From Rhynchosporium graminicola (taxonomy: Eukaryota > Ascomycota > Leotiomycetes > Helotiales > Ploettnerulaceae): a DNA stretch of 64,000 nucleotides. The translations under genes and the position numbers were made by a program. The stretch spans positions 69,748 through 133,747 of the forward strand of contig FJUW01000018.1 of NCBI GenBank assembly GCA_900074885.1, written 5' to 3'. Below are positions 10,083 to 22,215 of this stretch, piece by piece (position 1 is the first letter of the stretch; the number at the start of each line of letters is the position of its first letter). The notes under the pieces are model-generated. The model made no database searches and was not told the DNA's origin. It saw only the letters and a list, made by a program, of their open reading frames with translations.

Positions 10083-11600
10083 CTAAGGGCCTTATAGATT
10101 AGTATAATTACTTTCAGGCGTCGGCCTACCTACTTATAAGTAGGATTAGGCCTATTATTATACCTCCTAATAGATAATAGATAATCGAATCGAAGATTTT
10201 ACTACTTTAGTATAAATAATAAAAGCGAACCTTAATAGCGATTAGCTTATAGCCTTTACGAATATCATAACTGCGATTATTACTAAACTAGAAATAGCGC
10301 ACTTTTATATCTAAGGCTAAAATAAGTCTAATAAAACATATCTATATAAGACTCTCTACTATTATTACTATAGCGAAGAAAAGTCGGTCCTTTACGTCGC
10401 TTCTACTAGTATTATAGCCCTATTATTACCGAACAGGTATATATTATACTTATAATTTAAGATCCCGATTAATCTTACGGAATAGTCTATAAGTAATATT
10501 ACGAAGCAAAGCGCGCTTAGTAGTCTCTTATGTTAAGTTAATCTAATTATCTAGAATAAGATACTAATATAATATAAATATTATTTTAAGGTAATATACC
10601 GCCTATTAGTCGATTTACAAGGCTCTATAGATAAAGTTCTCTTTAGTAGTATACTTATAATACTTAGTAGAGACTTTACGCAGATACTTCTAGTTATACT
10701 ATAGGGTTTATAAGCTAATATCGTAACTACTTATATTTAAAAGTTATTTATCTAGCCCTAACTATATCGTATTATCTTACGGATTAATATACGAGTCCGG
10801 GAAGGGGTTTATAGTCCGGAATTTATAGATTAGATTAGTAATCTATCTTACGATCCGTGTTAAGAGCTTTCAGTTATAGTTCCGGACTATATTTATTAAC
10901 TTATTAGCGTCTCTAGTTTTATCGACTCTATCTATTCGCTAGCTCTTCTTAGAGAAGCTACTATAGATCCGATTACCTTTACAAGTCGCTATCTTTTATT
11001 AACCCTAAATATAACTATTATAGAGCTAAATAGAATAATTCTTAGTCGCCTTCCGAGCTAGTTATAGACCTACTCGGCTATAGATATACATATAACTAAC
11101 GCAGATATTACTAAAATAAACCTTTATTAGTTTTTAGCTAAGACTCTTCAAAAAATCGATCTTCCCTTATTACTACTATCGCACTTATACCTTAAGCTCA
11201 GTTCGCTTATTCTTCTTTTACGTAATCTTACGCTACCGGAAGGCCTTTATAATAGAACGCGATTAGTAGTTATAAGCCTAAGAAAGTATTATATCGAGGC
11301 TCGGATCTTAAGTAGATATTATAACAGATAGTTATAAGTACTCCTACGGATTAAATTAATAGGAATAGATAATAAGCTTAGAATTACCCTTTAACGAAAG
11401 TAATTTCTAGTCCGTTTATACTTTATTATAACTATTAATAAGTCTTAAGGATAATCGTTTTATATAGTAAAGCTAGACTTATAGACGCTTATATTTACTT
11501 ATAGTTAGCTATATATTAGTCTTTTACGAACGTCTAAAGTTAAAAAGTTAAGCGTATTATTACCTATAGAAAATTAATATTAGACTACGAATATTATATT
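10083..11600 (+). pseudogene. Helitron Pif1-type helicase region, RIP-degraded, 3' part
   Basis: The + strand resumes the Helitron protein. LNSDQLIAFTNIITAII (about 10230-10280) leads to a degraded Walker A reading G-Gln?-NKSNKTYLYKTL (about 10312-10355; family GAGGTGKTYLYKTL). It is followed by SVLYVASTSIIALLLPNRY and FKIPINLTE (about 10385-10480), the Helitron/Pif1 motif Ia block. Further helicase sequence continues to roughly 11,600. Stops are TAA/TAG at former Gln codons. Together with 106-2301 this makes one Helitron ORF split by the retrotransposon. The 3' terminus (hairpin and CTRR) was not located. Confidence 0.83.
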
Positions 11601-13000
11601 TCTAGAGGTATTACTTAATCTTTATTAATATTAGTTTAGTTAAGAATAATTTATAAGTCTATAGATATACTATATAAGTCTCTTAATTACGAAAAGTTTA
11701 ATAAAATCTAAAAGAAGTTAAAGATAAAGTAAAACGCGGTTTCTATTTAATATTAACTTCTATAGGAGATCTATAATAGGATTTTCGGCTCTGAAATTTA
11801 ACTTATACTCCTATAGGGGACTCTTAATAGGATTTATAGCTTAATTAAGCTCTTACTCTCCTTATCCTTATGCTTCTCCTTCTCCTCTAAATCAGCTTCT
11901 ACGCGGAGGTTATCCGCGAGCGATTTATAAAGAATCGCCCGGGCCTCTAAAAGCTAGTAGTAGGTATAGCAGGAGCGATAGATATAGCTAGTAATAGCAG
12001 GGAAGGTATAGCGGGCTACTACGGATTAGTTATAGGCTATAAAGTAGTTAGATTTACGACTTACTATTATTATAAGTACTAAGAGTAACTTAGGTATTTC
12101 TACGACTATAGGTACGACCTGAGGAAGAGCTAGTAGTAATAGAGGAGGGAATAATAGGGATAGTAAGAGCGATAGGGCCTACGGATCTATAAATATTAGT
12201 ATAAGTTATAATTCGGTTCGGAATATAACTTATAGAGCGAGTAATAGCTTTCTATATTACTATAGTAGTAGTTAGCGCAGGAGCTACTTAAAAAACTAGC
12301 GACCCGAACGCACTCTATCTAAGGGCTATAGCCTCCTTAGTAGTAGTTATAACCTAGAAGCTTAATACGTCTAGCTATATCTATTAGTATCTTTATATCC
12401 GAAATAGTCTATTATAGAGTATAATTAGTTAGGGAATAATATAGAATAACTTATAGATCTGGACGTATCGAGCCTCTAGGTTAGAGGACCGAGTAGTACT
12501 AGAGAAGACTCGACCCGGACGCAAATTAGTAGCGCGGAAGAGAGGGAGGGTAAAGAGCCGCGTTATAGTAGCGGTAGCGCGAGCGGGTAAGGGCAGCCTT
12601 ATAAGTATTCGTTAGCTAAGTTACGGACTATTAGATAGCTAGGGCTAACTTATATAATAAGGGTTAGTAGAGGAGCCGCAAGGCCGGCGGCATAAGATTA
12701 AGCTGCTAAGGCAGCGGCAGTAGAGGTAGTAGCGGCAGCAATAGTAGTAGATATCCTATAGTCTATTAGTAATTATTATAGGGCTGTAGATCGATAGAAT
12801 CGATATAGTAGATACGTACTTGATAATTATAGTATCGCTAAAAAGAAGGTTTATAATTATTACTATAGGAGAGACGTACTTATAATACTATTACCTTTAG
12901 CCTATTTCAAATTCAATTACTATTATTATCTATTAGAATTCATCTTTAATAGTAAGTCTTTATTTGCGCAGTTACTATTATCTACTATAAGCGACTATTA
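11600..13000. other. AT-rich RIP-affected sequence and composition boundary
   Basis: No recognised gene. A + strand frame from about 12,110 to 12,990 is interrupted only by TAA/TAG and gives Gln/Arg-rich stretches, so a degraded coding sequence is possible. CA/TG scarcity continues to about 12,990. From about 13,010 the sequence has ordinary composition. Two patches (about 12,530-12,600 and 12,660-12,740) are locally GC-rich. Confidence 0.6.
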
Positions 13001-13262
13001 CGGATTAACTATCCCCCGTAACAACTGCGCGAAGCAAGGTCCCGTGACCCCGGAGCTTGCGAAGGGCCGGCACGGAGAAGACCTTGTAGAAGAACTACTC
13101 CTCATTCCTATACTATAGAGGATATCCCATCTCTTATTTACATTACACTTTGTATTCAATCTCGATTCTTGTAAGCCATTTCTGTACACTGTATCTTATT
13201 TGCATGCACTCTTCTTTTAACCTAGAGATATTCAAACAAAGCCAAGCAAATCAGCCGGGATA

Positions 13263-14083
13263 ATGTCTTCATCCAAACCAACCATCGTTATCGTACCAGG
13301 TGCGTGGCAGCTCGCATCCGGCTGGTCCGAATTCGCGATTCTATTGCGGAATGCTCGATACGGCGTAGAAGTCGTTTCTTACCCATCAGTTGGTGGTACT
13401 GTATCTCCTCTTCCTGGGCTTGCCGACGATGTGGCAGCTACCCAAGAAATCCTGAGAAAAGTGCTCGGGAAAGGGAAGGAGGTAATCTTGTTATGTCATT
13501 CGTATGGTGGTGTGGTTGGGAGTTGTGCTGTTGAGGGTTATAGTTCTGTCGAGCGGAAGAGGGAGGGAAGGAGGGGAGGTGTGAGTTTGCTTGTTTACAT
13601 GAGTGCGTTTATGATTCCGAGGGGGAGGAGTTTGTTGGATATGCTTAATGGAGAGCCGTTGCCGTGGATGAATGTACAGGTACGTTCAGACTCGAGACTT
13701 AAGACTCAAAAAGAGGTTGACAGACAGTGTTTCGCTAGGGAGAGAAAACTGTAGCTGTTGAATCTATGATGAAGGATGTAATATACAACGACATGTCGGA
13801 CGAGCAAGCAGCGAAGCATAAGGCACACACATCATACTCATCCACCAGTGTATTCGCATCAACATCTACTTTTGAGCCGTGGTCAAATGGTATCGATTGT
13901 GCGTACATCTTCTGTACCGAGGATAACGCTCTAATTTTACCGATTCAGCAGGCAATGGTTCAACAGCTTGGTCCAGAGCCTGTGACGTGGAGCTTGAAGT
14001 CTGGTCACTGCCCATTTCAGAGTGTTCCAGATCAACTACTGGAGGTCATGAAGAAAGCCGCTGACAGGGTTGAAAATGCTTAA
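13263..14083 (+). CDS. Alpha/beta hydrolase (AB_hydrolase-like), 253 aa
   Basis: Exons 13263-13679 and 13739-14083; the 59-bp intron 13680-13738 (GTACGT..CTAG) keeps frame (phase 0). The protein opens with TIVIVPGAW, the oxyanion-hole strand of this family. It has the nucleophile elbow CHSYGG with Ser80, a likely acid in CTEDNA and a catalytic His in SGHCPF near the C-terminus, so the triad looks complete. There is no signal peptide, so a cytosolic esterase or hydrolase of unknown substrate is likely. It belongs to the group of small fungal hydrolases resembling plant salicylate-esterase-type folds, but substrate cannot be inferred. It is the first gene beyond the RIP region, about 260 bp from its edge, and is itself not RIP-mutated. 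An acceptor at 13727 is possible, but the one chosen preserves frame. Confidence 0.85.
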
Positions 14084-14721
14084 GCATTGGGAATACCAGG
14101 GTCCAGAGACGAAATCCAGAAAATCAGATTATATGCCATCGATAGACTTAGCCTTGTCCTGACTTGCGGAAGAAGCGAGACTACTGTTGCCAGTTTGTGT
14201 ATTCACCAGGAGTGGAGAATAATTTGGGATCTCTTCATTCAGACCCTCAGGAAATCTCTCTCATCGTGTATACCAATGTTTATGATCCCAAACTACTCTG
14301 TGCTACGTGCCACGAATCCACGCCCGGACACAGATTATTATTCTCATATCTTTACTCTCCACCCGAGCCCTAACCTCGCGAGTCCCGAACGCTCACTTAG
14401 AAGTTCGTGTGTCCCGAACATCCGCATATTATAGCAAACAGATCATGAGATCTCGGTCCTTCACCATGCATGCGGCTTTCCGCGGCAGCTCAACATGCAG
14501 ATAGTGTCAACTGACTTGTTTTGTTTGCCATGTAAGGCAATGATAAGCTGACGTGTGGAACCGGAGTATGGGTGCCTAGTCGTGTGTGATAAGACTGATG
14601 TTTATGTACAGACCCCATCTTGAACCCCTTCAGCCTTCTTCAAATTTTAGATTTTGAAAGTCCACATTGGGACATTCTCAATCGTGAGGTCTCACATGGA
14701 ACATTGCTTAGGACAAGCAAC
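14084..14721. other. Intergenic, nothing recognised
   Basis: Contains the 3' region of the hydrolase and the upstream region of the next gene. Short open frames here lack coding character. Confidence 0.6.
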
Positions 14722-15753
14722 ATGTCTTCCCCTGGTGCACCTGTACCTCACCAACGACATCCCTCCTCCACTCCCTTTCTATCACAACCTAGCAAGCTCG
14801 AATTACGTTCTTCTTCTTCTTCTCCTTCTCGTTATTCTACTTCACCAAACAGTAGACCCGATCTTAAATTCAGCACCATCGAGCTCAAGAGAGACCGTCA
14901 AACACGCACCAGATACGGTAATCGCTGGTTTCCAAGTCTGAGACCGAGGTATAATCCTGATGGGAAGAAAGTGAGGCAAGGCAGCAGCTATCCATACCCA
15001 AGTGGCGGTAATAGGTTGGCTTTCGTGAGGAGAGACGAAGATGATGAAGATATGGATGGAGATAAAGAAGTATCGATGTCTGTTTTTGGGGATTGGAAGG
15101 AGGACGGTAGAATGGATCGTGCGATCCATGAATGGCGGAGGGCCAACCTCCTGACGCAGACCGAGACACGAAATGGGGACAAGAAGGATGAACCCCAAGG
15201 GAACGAGATCAAGACAGAGGCAGAGCTTGGGACTTTGGAAGGGACCGGAATGACAGGCATGGTCTCGAGGCGAAATAACATAGACTTCGATTTCGATTTC
15301 ATCATGGCTGATAGACAGGAGCACCTTGACCACCGAAACCCGAACAAGAAGCTCCAAAGATTTCTGCCGCAGCACTACCAGAACAGCTCTTTCGAAAAAC
15401 CCTTCGATGGCAAAGGTTTCGATGATCACTATTGCGAAATCATGTACATCAGGCCAATCTTCTTGACTGGATCGTACGGGTCGATGGATCTACGTGCCTT
15501 TCACTCACAGATACACTCTTCACCTGACTGCAATGCAGTTCCTGACGAACCAGGAGCTCTCATGCCCAACAATGAGGACCATTCTCTTGTCGGACCTACA
15601 TACCGCGGAATTCGCGCCAATGACTTCAACGCGAGTCTGAAACCGAGAGTGAAAATGATATATGCTTGTTGGCGAGATATTTGGTCATCGGGCCTTGCTA
15701 TTCCTTTAGTCGATAGGATACTGTCTGTGGTTTGGGGACGATACAGCAGCTAG
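14722..15753 (+). CDS. Hypothetical protein, 343 aa
   Basis: Intronless frame ending in TAG at 15751-15753. The frame is open further upstream, but the first ATG is at 14722 (MSSPGAPVPHQ), so that start is used. The N-terminal 60 residues are rich in Ser/Pro and likely disordered. An RYGNRWFPSLRPRYNPDGKK segment, an acidic EDDEDMDG patch and a more ordered C-terminal half (around CEIMYIRPIFLTGSYGSMDL and MIYACWRDIWSSGLAIPL) follow. No known domain, signal peptide or clear membrane segment is seen. The length of the open frame supports a real gene. It converges with the HSF-type factor downstream. Confidence 0.6.
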   Translation: MSSPGAPVPHQRHPSSTPFLSQPSKLELRSSSSSPSRYSTSPNSRPDLKFSTIELKRDRQTRTRYGNRWFPSLRPRYNPDGKKVRQGSSYPYPSGGNRLAFVRRDEDDEDMDGDKEVSMSVFGDWKEDGRMDRAIHEWRRANLLTQTETRNGDKKDEPQGNEIKTEAELGTLEGTGMTGMVSRRNNIDFDFDFIMADRQEHLDHRNPNKKLQRFLPQHYQNSSFEKPFDGKGFDDHYCEIMYIRPIFLTGSYGSMDLRAFHSQIHSSPDCNAVPDEPGALMPNNEDHSLVGPTYRGIRANDFNASLKPRVKMIYACWRDIWSSGLAIPLVDRILSVVWGRYSS

Positions 15754-16566
15754 AGGAGGGAGATCGTCCTGCTCTATTTCTCGTTGGAGGACGAAGAAGT
15801 GAGCAATTTCGACCTTTCCCAAAATAGTACTCCACCACAGAATAGTCTTTGAGAGAAAGGAGCAGGCGACCTGGAGGGTAAGAGGGGGATAATGTACACT
15901 CGCACTAGTAGGTCTTAGCTCGAGCGCTCTTTCCATTTTCCACCTGCAAACAGTGCCAGAATTGACACCCACCTAGATTTTTCATTCACCTGGTCACTTC
16001 CATTGAGCCACTTCGTGACCTTTATAACAAGGACTTTACCAACAAGACTTTGCGTGGGTTATCTAGGGAAAAAGAGGCACGTGTTGAAACATATTTATGA
16101 TGCTCGATGCGACTTATCCTACATGATGCATCCAAACATCCCTGTAATATGCGCCACAGTCAAGTCCAGACCAAGTCCAGCCCAGTTGAGACAAACCGAT
16201 GCCCTCTGCCCTCATAATCCATGATCATAAAGGCCTGGCAAGCTCATTAATGCGTCTTTCCTACCCAGCGCCAATGCTACCCTTCTCCCATTAAATCAAC
16301 TACATTCAAAAACGATGCAGGCCCGAATCCCTCAACACATGCTGCCCTCTCCAATCCAAAAAGGGCCAAACCCGTGCTGTGTAAGAATGAACGTCTGCTG
16401 CTTCATGCAAAACTCGAATGCAGCCTGGTGCAAACCCCGCGATGCTTAGTGTACAAGAGATTGAAAAACTGCTGCGCCATTTTCTAATAATGATGCTAGA
16501 CATTAGCAAGGTCATGTTGCATCTATGATGAAATGGAGCTTCTTAAAATTCTGTCGATCTGGTCGA
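15754..16566. other. Convergent intergenic region, nothing recognised
   Basis: Lies between two 3' ends. Short frames only. A CACGTG E-box-like word occurs near 16079. Confidence 0.6.
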
Positions 16567-18636
16567 TTACTGCAATCGCTTTCGCTTCCGGTCTTCTTCT
16601 CTCATCTCTTCTTCGTGCTCTTCTTCTTGCTCTGCTGTCTCTGCTGGATTGAGAATATGGGCCATACTACCTCTTCTGGTGGAAGGACCGGAATTATTGC
16701 TGAAGAGACTGGTTGGGCCCTTATCTCTAGGATTGCCCCAGGACCAACTGTTCAGATGGTCGGAGGCGGCTACACCATTGGAAAAGGGTGGTGTAGCAGG
16801 TCGAGATCCCTCTGTACGGCCTTGCGAGGAGGCCGTCGTAAGTGAATATGAACTGAAGCTATCGCGAATGTGCTGCTCTTCTGAAATCTGGGTCGGTCCT
16901 CGTTTCGGGGACGACGGCCAATGTGCTGACGATTGACCTGACGCGAACGGCGACGGGTTAGCTTGCCAGCCTTGAACATTTCGAATGTCGGCCGAAGTAT
17001 GCCGACGAGCAAGATTTGATGGTGGAGATGTTTCGACAGTGGCAAGAGGGTGCGGTGGTGGAGGAGGGGGCGGAACTTGCGATCGTAGCGAGCTTGGTGA
17101 CGATTGTGATGTATTGGCTCCAATTGAGCCATACCTTCGAGGTGTTATGGAGAGATGGGATGGGACTGGAGGGCGGTAGAAGTTGTTCTGGCGAGGAGGA
17201 ACATTGCTCATGACAGGTGCTCGACGAGAATCGTCCTGTGGCAGCTGCCGAGGCGAGACTGGGGGATTGTCAAGCGAAAGAGTGGAAAAGTAGGGCCGGC
17301 TGCCCGAAAATGGAGGCTCGGGTGGTTCGTCTAAAGACCGAACAAGTTCGATTTGTCTCTGAATCTCGCCTTGCATATTGGCGACTGTACGTGTGTTAGT
17401 AAGCATAGAACAAGTGCATGACTGTGCTTACCGTCCCGGTGTAGAGGGGATTCCTGATTCGGAGAAATATAAAGAATAGCTCTAGACATGTCATGATTGA
17501 TCTGAGAGAATTTAGCCATGTAACAAAGCCTGAAGAATTCTGCTCCGTTGATGAGCTTACTTGTAAAGCTCGAGACAGCGCTTCCATGACGACCTGATTT
17601 CTGGCGTGCATGAAGTGCAAATTGTCTTCACTCCTCTGCAGCCTTCCGTTCATTTCATACATAGCATGTTCAAGGCTCGTGAGCCTATCCGACGAGTCCA
17701 TAGGATGCATCGGCTCAGCTGGAGTCGGGGGCTGAGAGATTTGGGCCTTCGGTATTGGGTATGAATCTCGATGTACCAGTGCATGTCTTGAGGCTCTTCG
17801 TTTGATCTCTCGAAGGCCTACAAGATCACCTCTTTTAAAGCTTCCATTCCTTGATACTCATTAGTTTCTTCAATCTGTGCGAAAGGCATTCGTATAATTA
17901 CCATGCTTGAATTCCCAGAGCGGGCTATCTGGAGAGCCTGTATGGAAAACATCGCTGACTGCAAGATATCAGCTAGGAAAAATTATAGAGCATGCATGAC
18001 TACAAACCTTTGTGAAAGCCATACATGTTCAATTGTCGCACGAACGACGAGATATTCGTGTGTTTGAAATATTGACTTATAAAATAGTGAGCTAGATACC
18101 CAGATGTGAAAAGAGAAAACTTACGAAAGAACTTTGGAGAAATCATTAGATGGGGACATTACGAAGCTCTCTGCCGAATTCGACCACGATATTAAATGCT
18201 GTATGCTCTGATCTTCCAACATGCTATTAAAACTCGCATCAGTAAGAGGTCGCCGTATACAATTGAACCAAACCACGTACTTGTAGAGTTTGTGAATAAA
18301 AGCGGTCTGAATAATTTTGGGTTGTTGAGCACCTGCTGCACCTGCCGCCGCCGCTGATGCGGCATTTGGGCCCCCCGCCAAGGACCCAGTATGTGGTTGA
18401 TCGTTCATTATATGGTCATGTAGGCCGTTTGTTTCCATGTCGTCGGGGCTTGTTCGAGCTGGAGGAGCCATCATGACTGAGGAATTAGGTGTGACATCCA
18501 TTGAGACTGCTGGGGATGGCGCAGACGTGAGTAGAGTTGGGGTACGAAGGATGGGGACAGTTCGAGATATCTTCTGGCCTGGATCGGAATCATTCATGAG
18601 TGGACTCCGTTGCGCTCGCTCGTATATTGAGGCCAT
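16567..18636 (-). CDS. HSF-type DNA-binding transcription factor, Sfl1/Hsf2-like, about 587 aa
   Basis: Proposed exons, right to left: 18281-18636, 18125-18223, 18008-18075, 17902-17958 (3' end uncertain), 17561-17856 (5' end uncertain), 17432-17501 and 16567-17384. The DNA-binding domain spans roughly residues 112-200: FIHKLYNMLEDQ, HLISWSNSAESFVM, FSKVLSQYFKHTNISSF, VRQLNMYGFHKV. FKRGDLVGLREIKRRASRHA follows, as in the Sfl1 class rather than Hsf1. A coiled-coil-like segment (DRLTSLEHAMYEMNGRLQRS) and a long Ser/Pro-rich tail with polyproline, ending KRKRLQ, complete it. Sfl1 relatives control filamentation, stress and cell-surface genes; that role is inferred from the family. The exon 4/5 junction is problematic: the best acceptor shifts frame, while the in-frame acceptor adds two residues. 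A 3.6-kb non-coding region lies upstream. Confidence 0.85.
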
Positions 18637-21600
18637 AGTCTGGTCATCTGTGCTTGAATGTCAGCTCCTTCTGGCGCATAGGCTCGCGCCCACAATCGCG
18701 GAACGCCGGTCGTGGTAATGGAGGGGGAGTGGGAAAGCAGACCTCATTGCATTACAATTCATTCGCACCAAGAATTAGTGAACCGGCGGCCTTGAGATGA
18801 TTAGGAAGCTTTCTTTGTTGTCCCAACCTGTTGCTCATGCAGCTATCCGCGACAAGGTATCCAAACCGTCCTCAGCCTTGCAAGATGTGATGGTCGGACT
18901 GGATTAGAGGAGTGCGGTAATGCAATCCGATTGCGATTGCCGGTACGTTTGCTGCGGTTGTCGTCGTCGCTCAAATATACAGACCTGTACTGGCAGTGGT
19001 TGGACTCTTAGAAACGGTGTGAGAAGCTATGTTGAGGACGGAAGATAAAGCTGTTCGTCAATCTGTCTGTGCTAGATGTAGCAAGTGGTCAGAGGAGGAG
19101 TAGGAGGAGTTGTGGCTAGATAGACTGAGAGTCCTGAGAGTCCAGATTCGGCGTAGTGCTGGGGCTCGAGCTTGGTGGGCCGGGGCCAGGGCAAGCATGG
19201 GCTTGTGCTTGTGCTTGTGCTCAGGGTGGGATGTAAATTATGTGGATACTTACTTACATTATACCTTACCTATCTACTTCGTATCTATGCATGTGGAGTG
19301 GAACCACCTGCACTGGAATGGGGAGGGTTATGGAAGTGGAAGCGAAGGGGAATTCGAAGGAAGTAAGGAAGGAAGCTATAGGTACAATAAGAACCGATCT
19401 GGCCATTGTTGATAAGATGGAAAGGGAGAATTGGCGATGTCTGATTTCCACACCTTGTATTCGATATGCTTTAAGAAAGATAGAGACAGTAGCTTTCTGT
19501 TTGCCACCTCACGGAGTAAGTGATTCAATGTGGCTACTGAGGTATAAGCATGCCATAGGATACTGCCGATGTATGCTTGTACGACTTGAGATACAAACAA
19601 ACCTGAAATACATCCGCACTTTGCCTCTTCTTATAAGCTATATTTAGCCCCCGGCTATTGACAAATTAGCCCTTTAGACCTAGGTAGACGGGAGAGTCGT
19701 ACGAAAGGTACATTGTCTGGGTAGTTCTTAGTGCAGTAGCACGCATATGATAGGTACATCCCGCCCTGTTTCGAAATCTATACATTCAATTAGCTGGTTT
19801 TCTCCTACTTCTTTTCTTTCTTCCTCACTCCTCCCACTATTACCCTACTCTTCCCTATTCTCCCTTGTTCACAGGAAAATGCTGTTTCATCCCCGCTTGG
19901 AGAATATAAGGGGGGATAAACTTCGAGGAAGGACATGAGAGGGCCGAGCCATACAGTATCAGGACATCCGGTTTGTATGTGAAACACTTAATCACACGCT
20001 GGGTGGTCCTGAAGAGCCTCAACATGATTGGAAGAGAAAGACTAAATGACCTTGTGTGGAAGAAGCAACACTCATCCATCGTCCAGGAACAGCTCGAATT
20101 GTATTTGGGTGTCATCTACTTACTGGCCCCTAGTTCACCTGGATTGGCAATACGAGGGGAATATTGGACACTTCTTACCTTCTGCCCTTTCGGCCTGCTC
20201 TTGAACCTTGGACCACTCGAACCCCTCCGTTGGTCGTCATTCGAACCAGTCATGAAGCTGCATTGCATTGTCGGTTGCACCCCAGGACCGGGACGAAGGG
20301 GAGTAAGGACCCAATTTCCAGCTCTGCCTCGCTACCAGAACCCGTAAGCTTGCACCACCTGCATTCGGCTTCAGGCCTGAGCAACAGTGCTTTTTTCTTT
20401 CTCGAATCTATTGGATAGTGAGATTGGTGTCAAGCAGCAGGGGATAGGTAAATGGGCTATGTTTCAGCTGAAATGGACCCAACCAGACGCGATCCGTGCC
20501 GATGGAGCTGACCCGAGGCGCAGCTTCAACACATATAAAACGGCAGCTATGCATGTGCCAGATACGTAACACCCGGACTTTGGTAAGAGCACAAGGCGCG
20601 CTGCTGGGGAATCTGTAGCCTCGTGAGAAGTGACGAGATTGAGCTCGATGCTTGCTTGGTCCTTGTTCCTTCGAATCCGAAGCCGCTACGAGGTAATTGA
20701 AGGTGACGGGGTAATACTCTAGTAGAGGAATTGGTCTTGTATCATCGAAAAGAACAGCGTTGCAAGTAACAATCTTTCCGCCGTAAGAGTGGCAATTTCC
20801 AATTCAAGATAACAATTCCAAAGGAAGAATGACTTAGAACATAGCCTCGCCGCCACAGGGGTAAAAATACCGAGCTGCATGCTGCAGGCTGCATGAGCTG
20901 AAGTCGAATACGATCGGGGGTTTAAAGCAGCTGAGATGACGTATTTGATTGCAACACTTTCTGCAAACGATCCGATATAGATCCGAATAGAAGGAAAGAA
21001 GGAAGATCGAGCCTCGGCATCAATCAGTAAAGAGGAGCATATGATATGCTTCGGAATACCTGGTCTTCACTAGACCGACTCACTCGATACAGAAGCCAGC
21101 GGCAGACATTTCGAAAACATGAATCTCAAACTTGAAGTATACATACTGATGGCACTGGGATACTCAACTCCAGTACTCGACATTAATCTCAGGAAAGATG
21201 TATGGGCTGTTAAAAAGTAGCATTCCGCCTTTTATCCTGGGCTTATACACGATCGTTCAAACATCAACGCTTGAGGAGATCGATGGGATCAGAGCGACAA
21301 TACTTCTGGTCAGCCTCAACCCACGAGTATCAGATCTAAAGAGAATCGGAAGGGATCTGTAACAACGCAAGGAAAACTCAATGACCAGGCCACCACGGAT
21401 ACTAATATCAGAGAGAAAGTGGTTTATATTTGGCAACTAGAATATTATCTTGATGAGAAAGAGGTGCAACTTTGGGTTCGTGACTTTAGAGACTAGTCTT
21501 CAAGTCAAATTAGTAGAAGAATTCCTGACTTAATCACACCGATCTGTTACCTCCGATTTAAGATCAAATGAAGTTTTAGGACTATCTCATGACTTTGAAA

Positions 21601-22215
21601 TTCTTCTCATCAACTGTGAGATGGTTTCCTTGCTGCTCTGACGAGCCCTCAGCGTATTTGTTCCTCGCTAAACTTCATCCTAGGCATGTACGTATCTACA
21701 ATTGTGCAAAGGTGCATTTTTGTGTTCCCACCCGATATGAGGCTTCGTCTGATCTTCTGCTTCGCTTCGTCTCCTGACGTGCACCAAAATCACACTCAAT
21801 CAAGCCAGCAAAGTCGCACTTTCCTCGAGAGACCGGAGTATGCAGTATCTGCATCGCACTTGCATCCAGACTCCAAGGTCAAGGCGAGGCGAGCCATCGG
21901 ACCTGCCGCATTAGAAAGTAGAAACCTCAACCTCAACCTCAACCTCAAGCCTCCCGGCACTCTTCTTCTTTGTCTTCTTCTTCACGCCCTTCCTCAATCA
22001 TTTCCCAGTCCGATCCCGAAACTCCCGAGAGGTTTACACCGCATCATTTCATCATACACTTGAGTTCGGACGATTATTACTCGTTTCACTACCACATTCC
22101 TCCAAGTATCGATTGTTTACTTACAGCCTCTGACCGAGAACGAGCAAACGATAGGACGATACCCGAGAGACGACCACCGCTGGATGTACTCCTGTGCCAC
22201 GAGCGGTTCGGCATC
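18637..22215. other. Long divergent intergenic region
   Basis: About 3.6 kb between the HSF-type factor and the F-box locus. No frame with coding character, tRNA or transposon was recognised, and composition is normal, not RIP-like. It has minor low-complexity tracts (GCTTGT repeats near 19202-19220; CAACCT repeats near 21926-21945). Long upstream regions are common for fungal regulatory genes, so promoter and long 5' leader sequence is the likely content. Confidence 0.55.

Noticed and set aside
1..13000. Recent gene or horizontally acquired island in the AT-rich region
   Set aside because: The unusual composition is explained by RIP of a Helitron and a gypsy element, with transposon motifs readable after allowing for CpA-to-TpA changes.
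14620..14721. Upstream extension of the 14722 gene
   Set aside because: The extended frame begins with TTG, not ATG; no in-frame ATG occurs before 14722.
19110..19647. Overlapping frames in the long intergenic region
   Set aside because: Low-complexity repeats keep frames open; no splice or domain support.
20640..20700. tRNA-like TTCGAATCC word
   Set aside because: No acceptor, D or anticodon arms can be formed around it.
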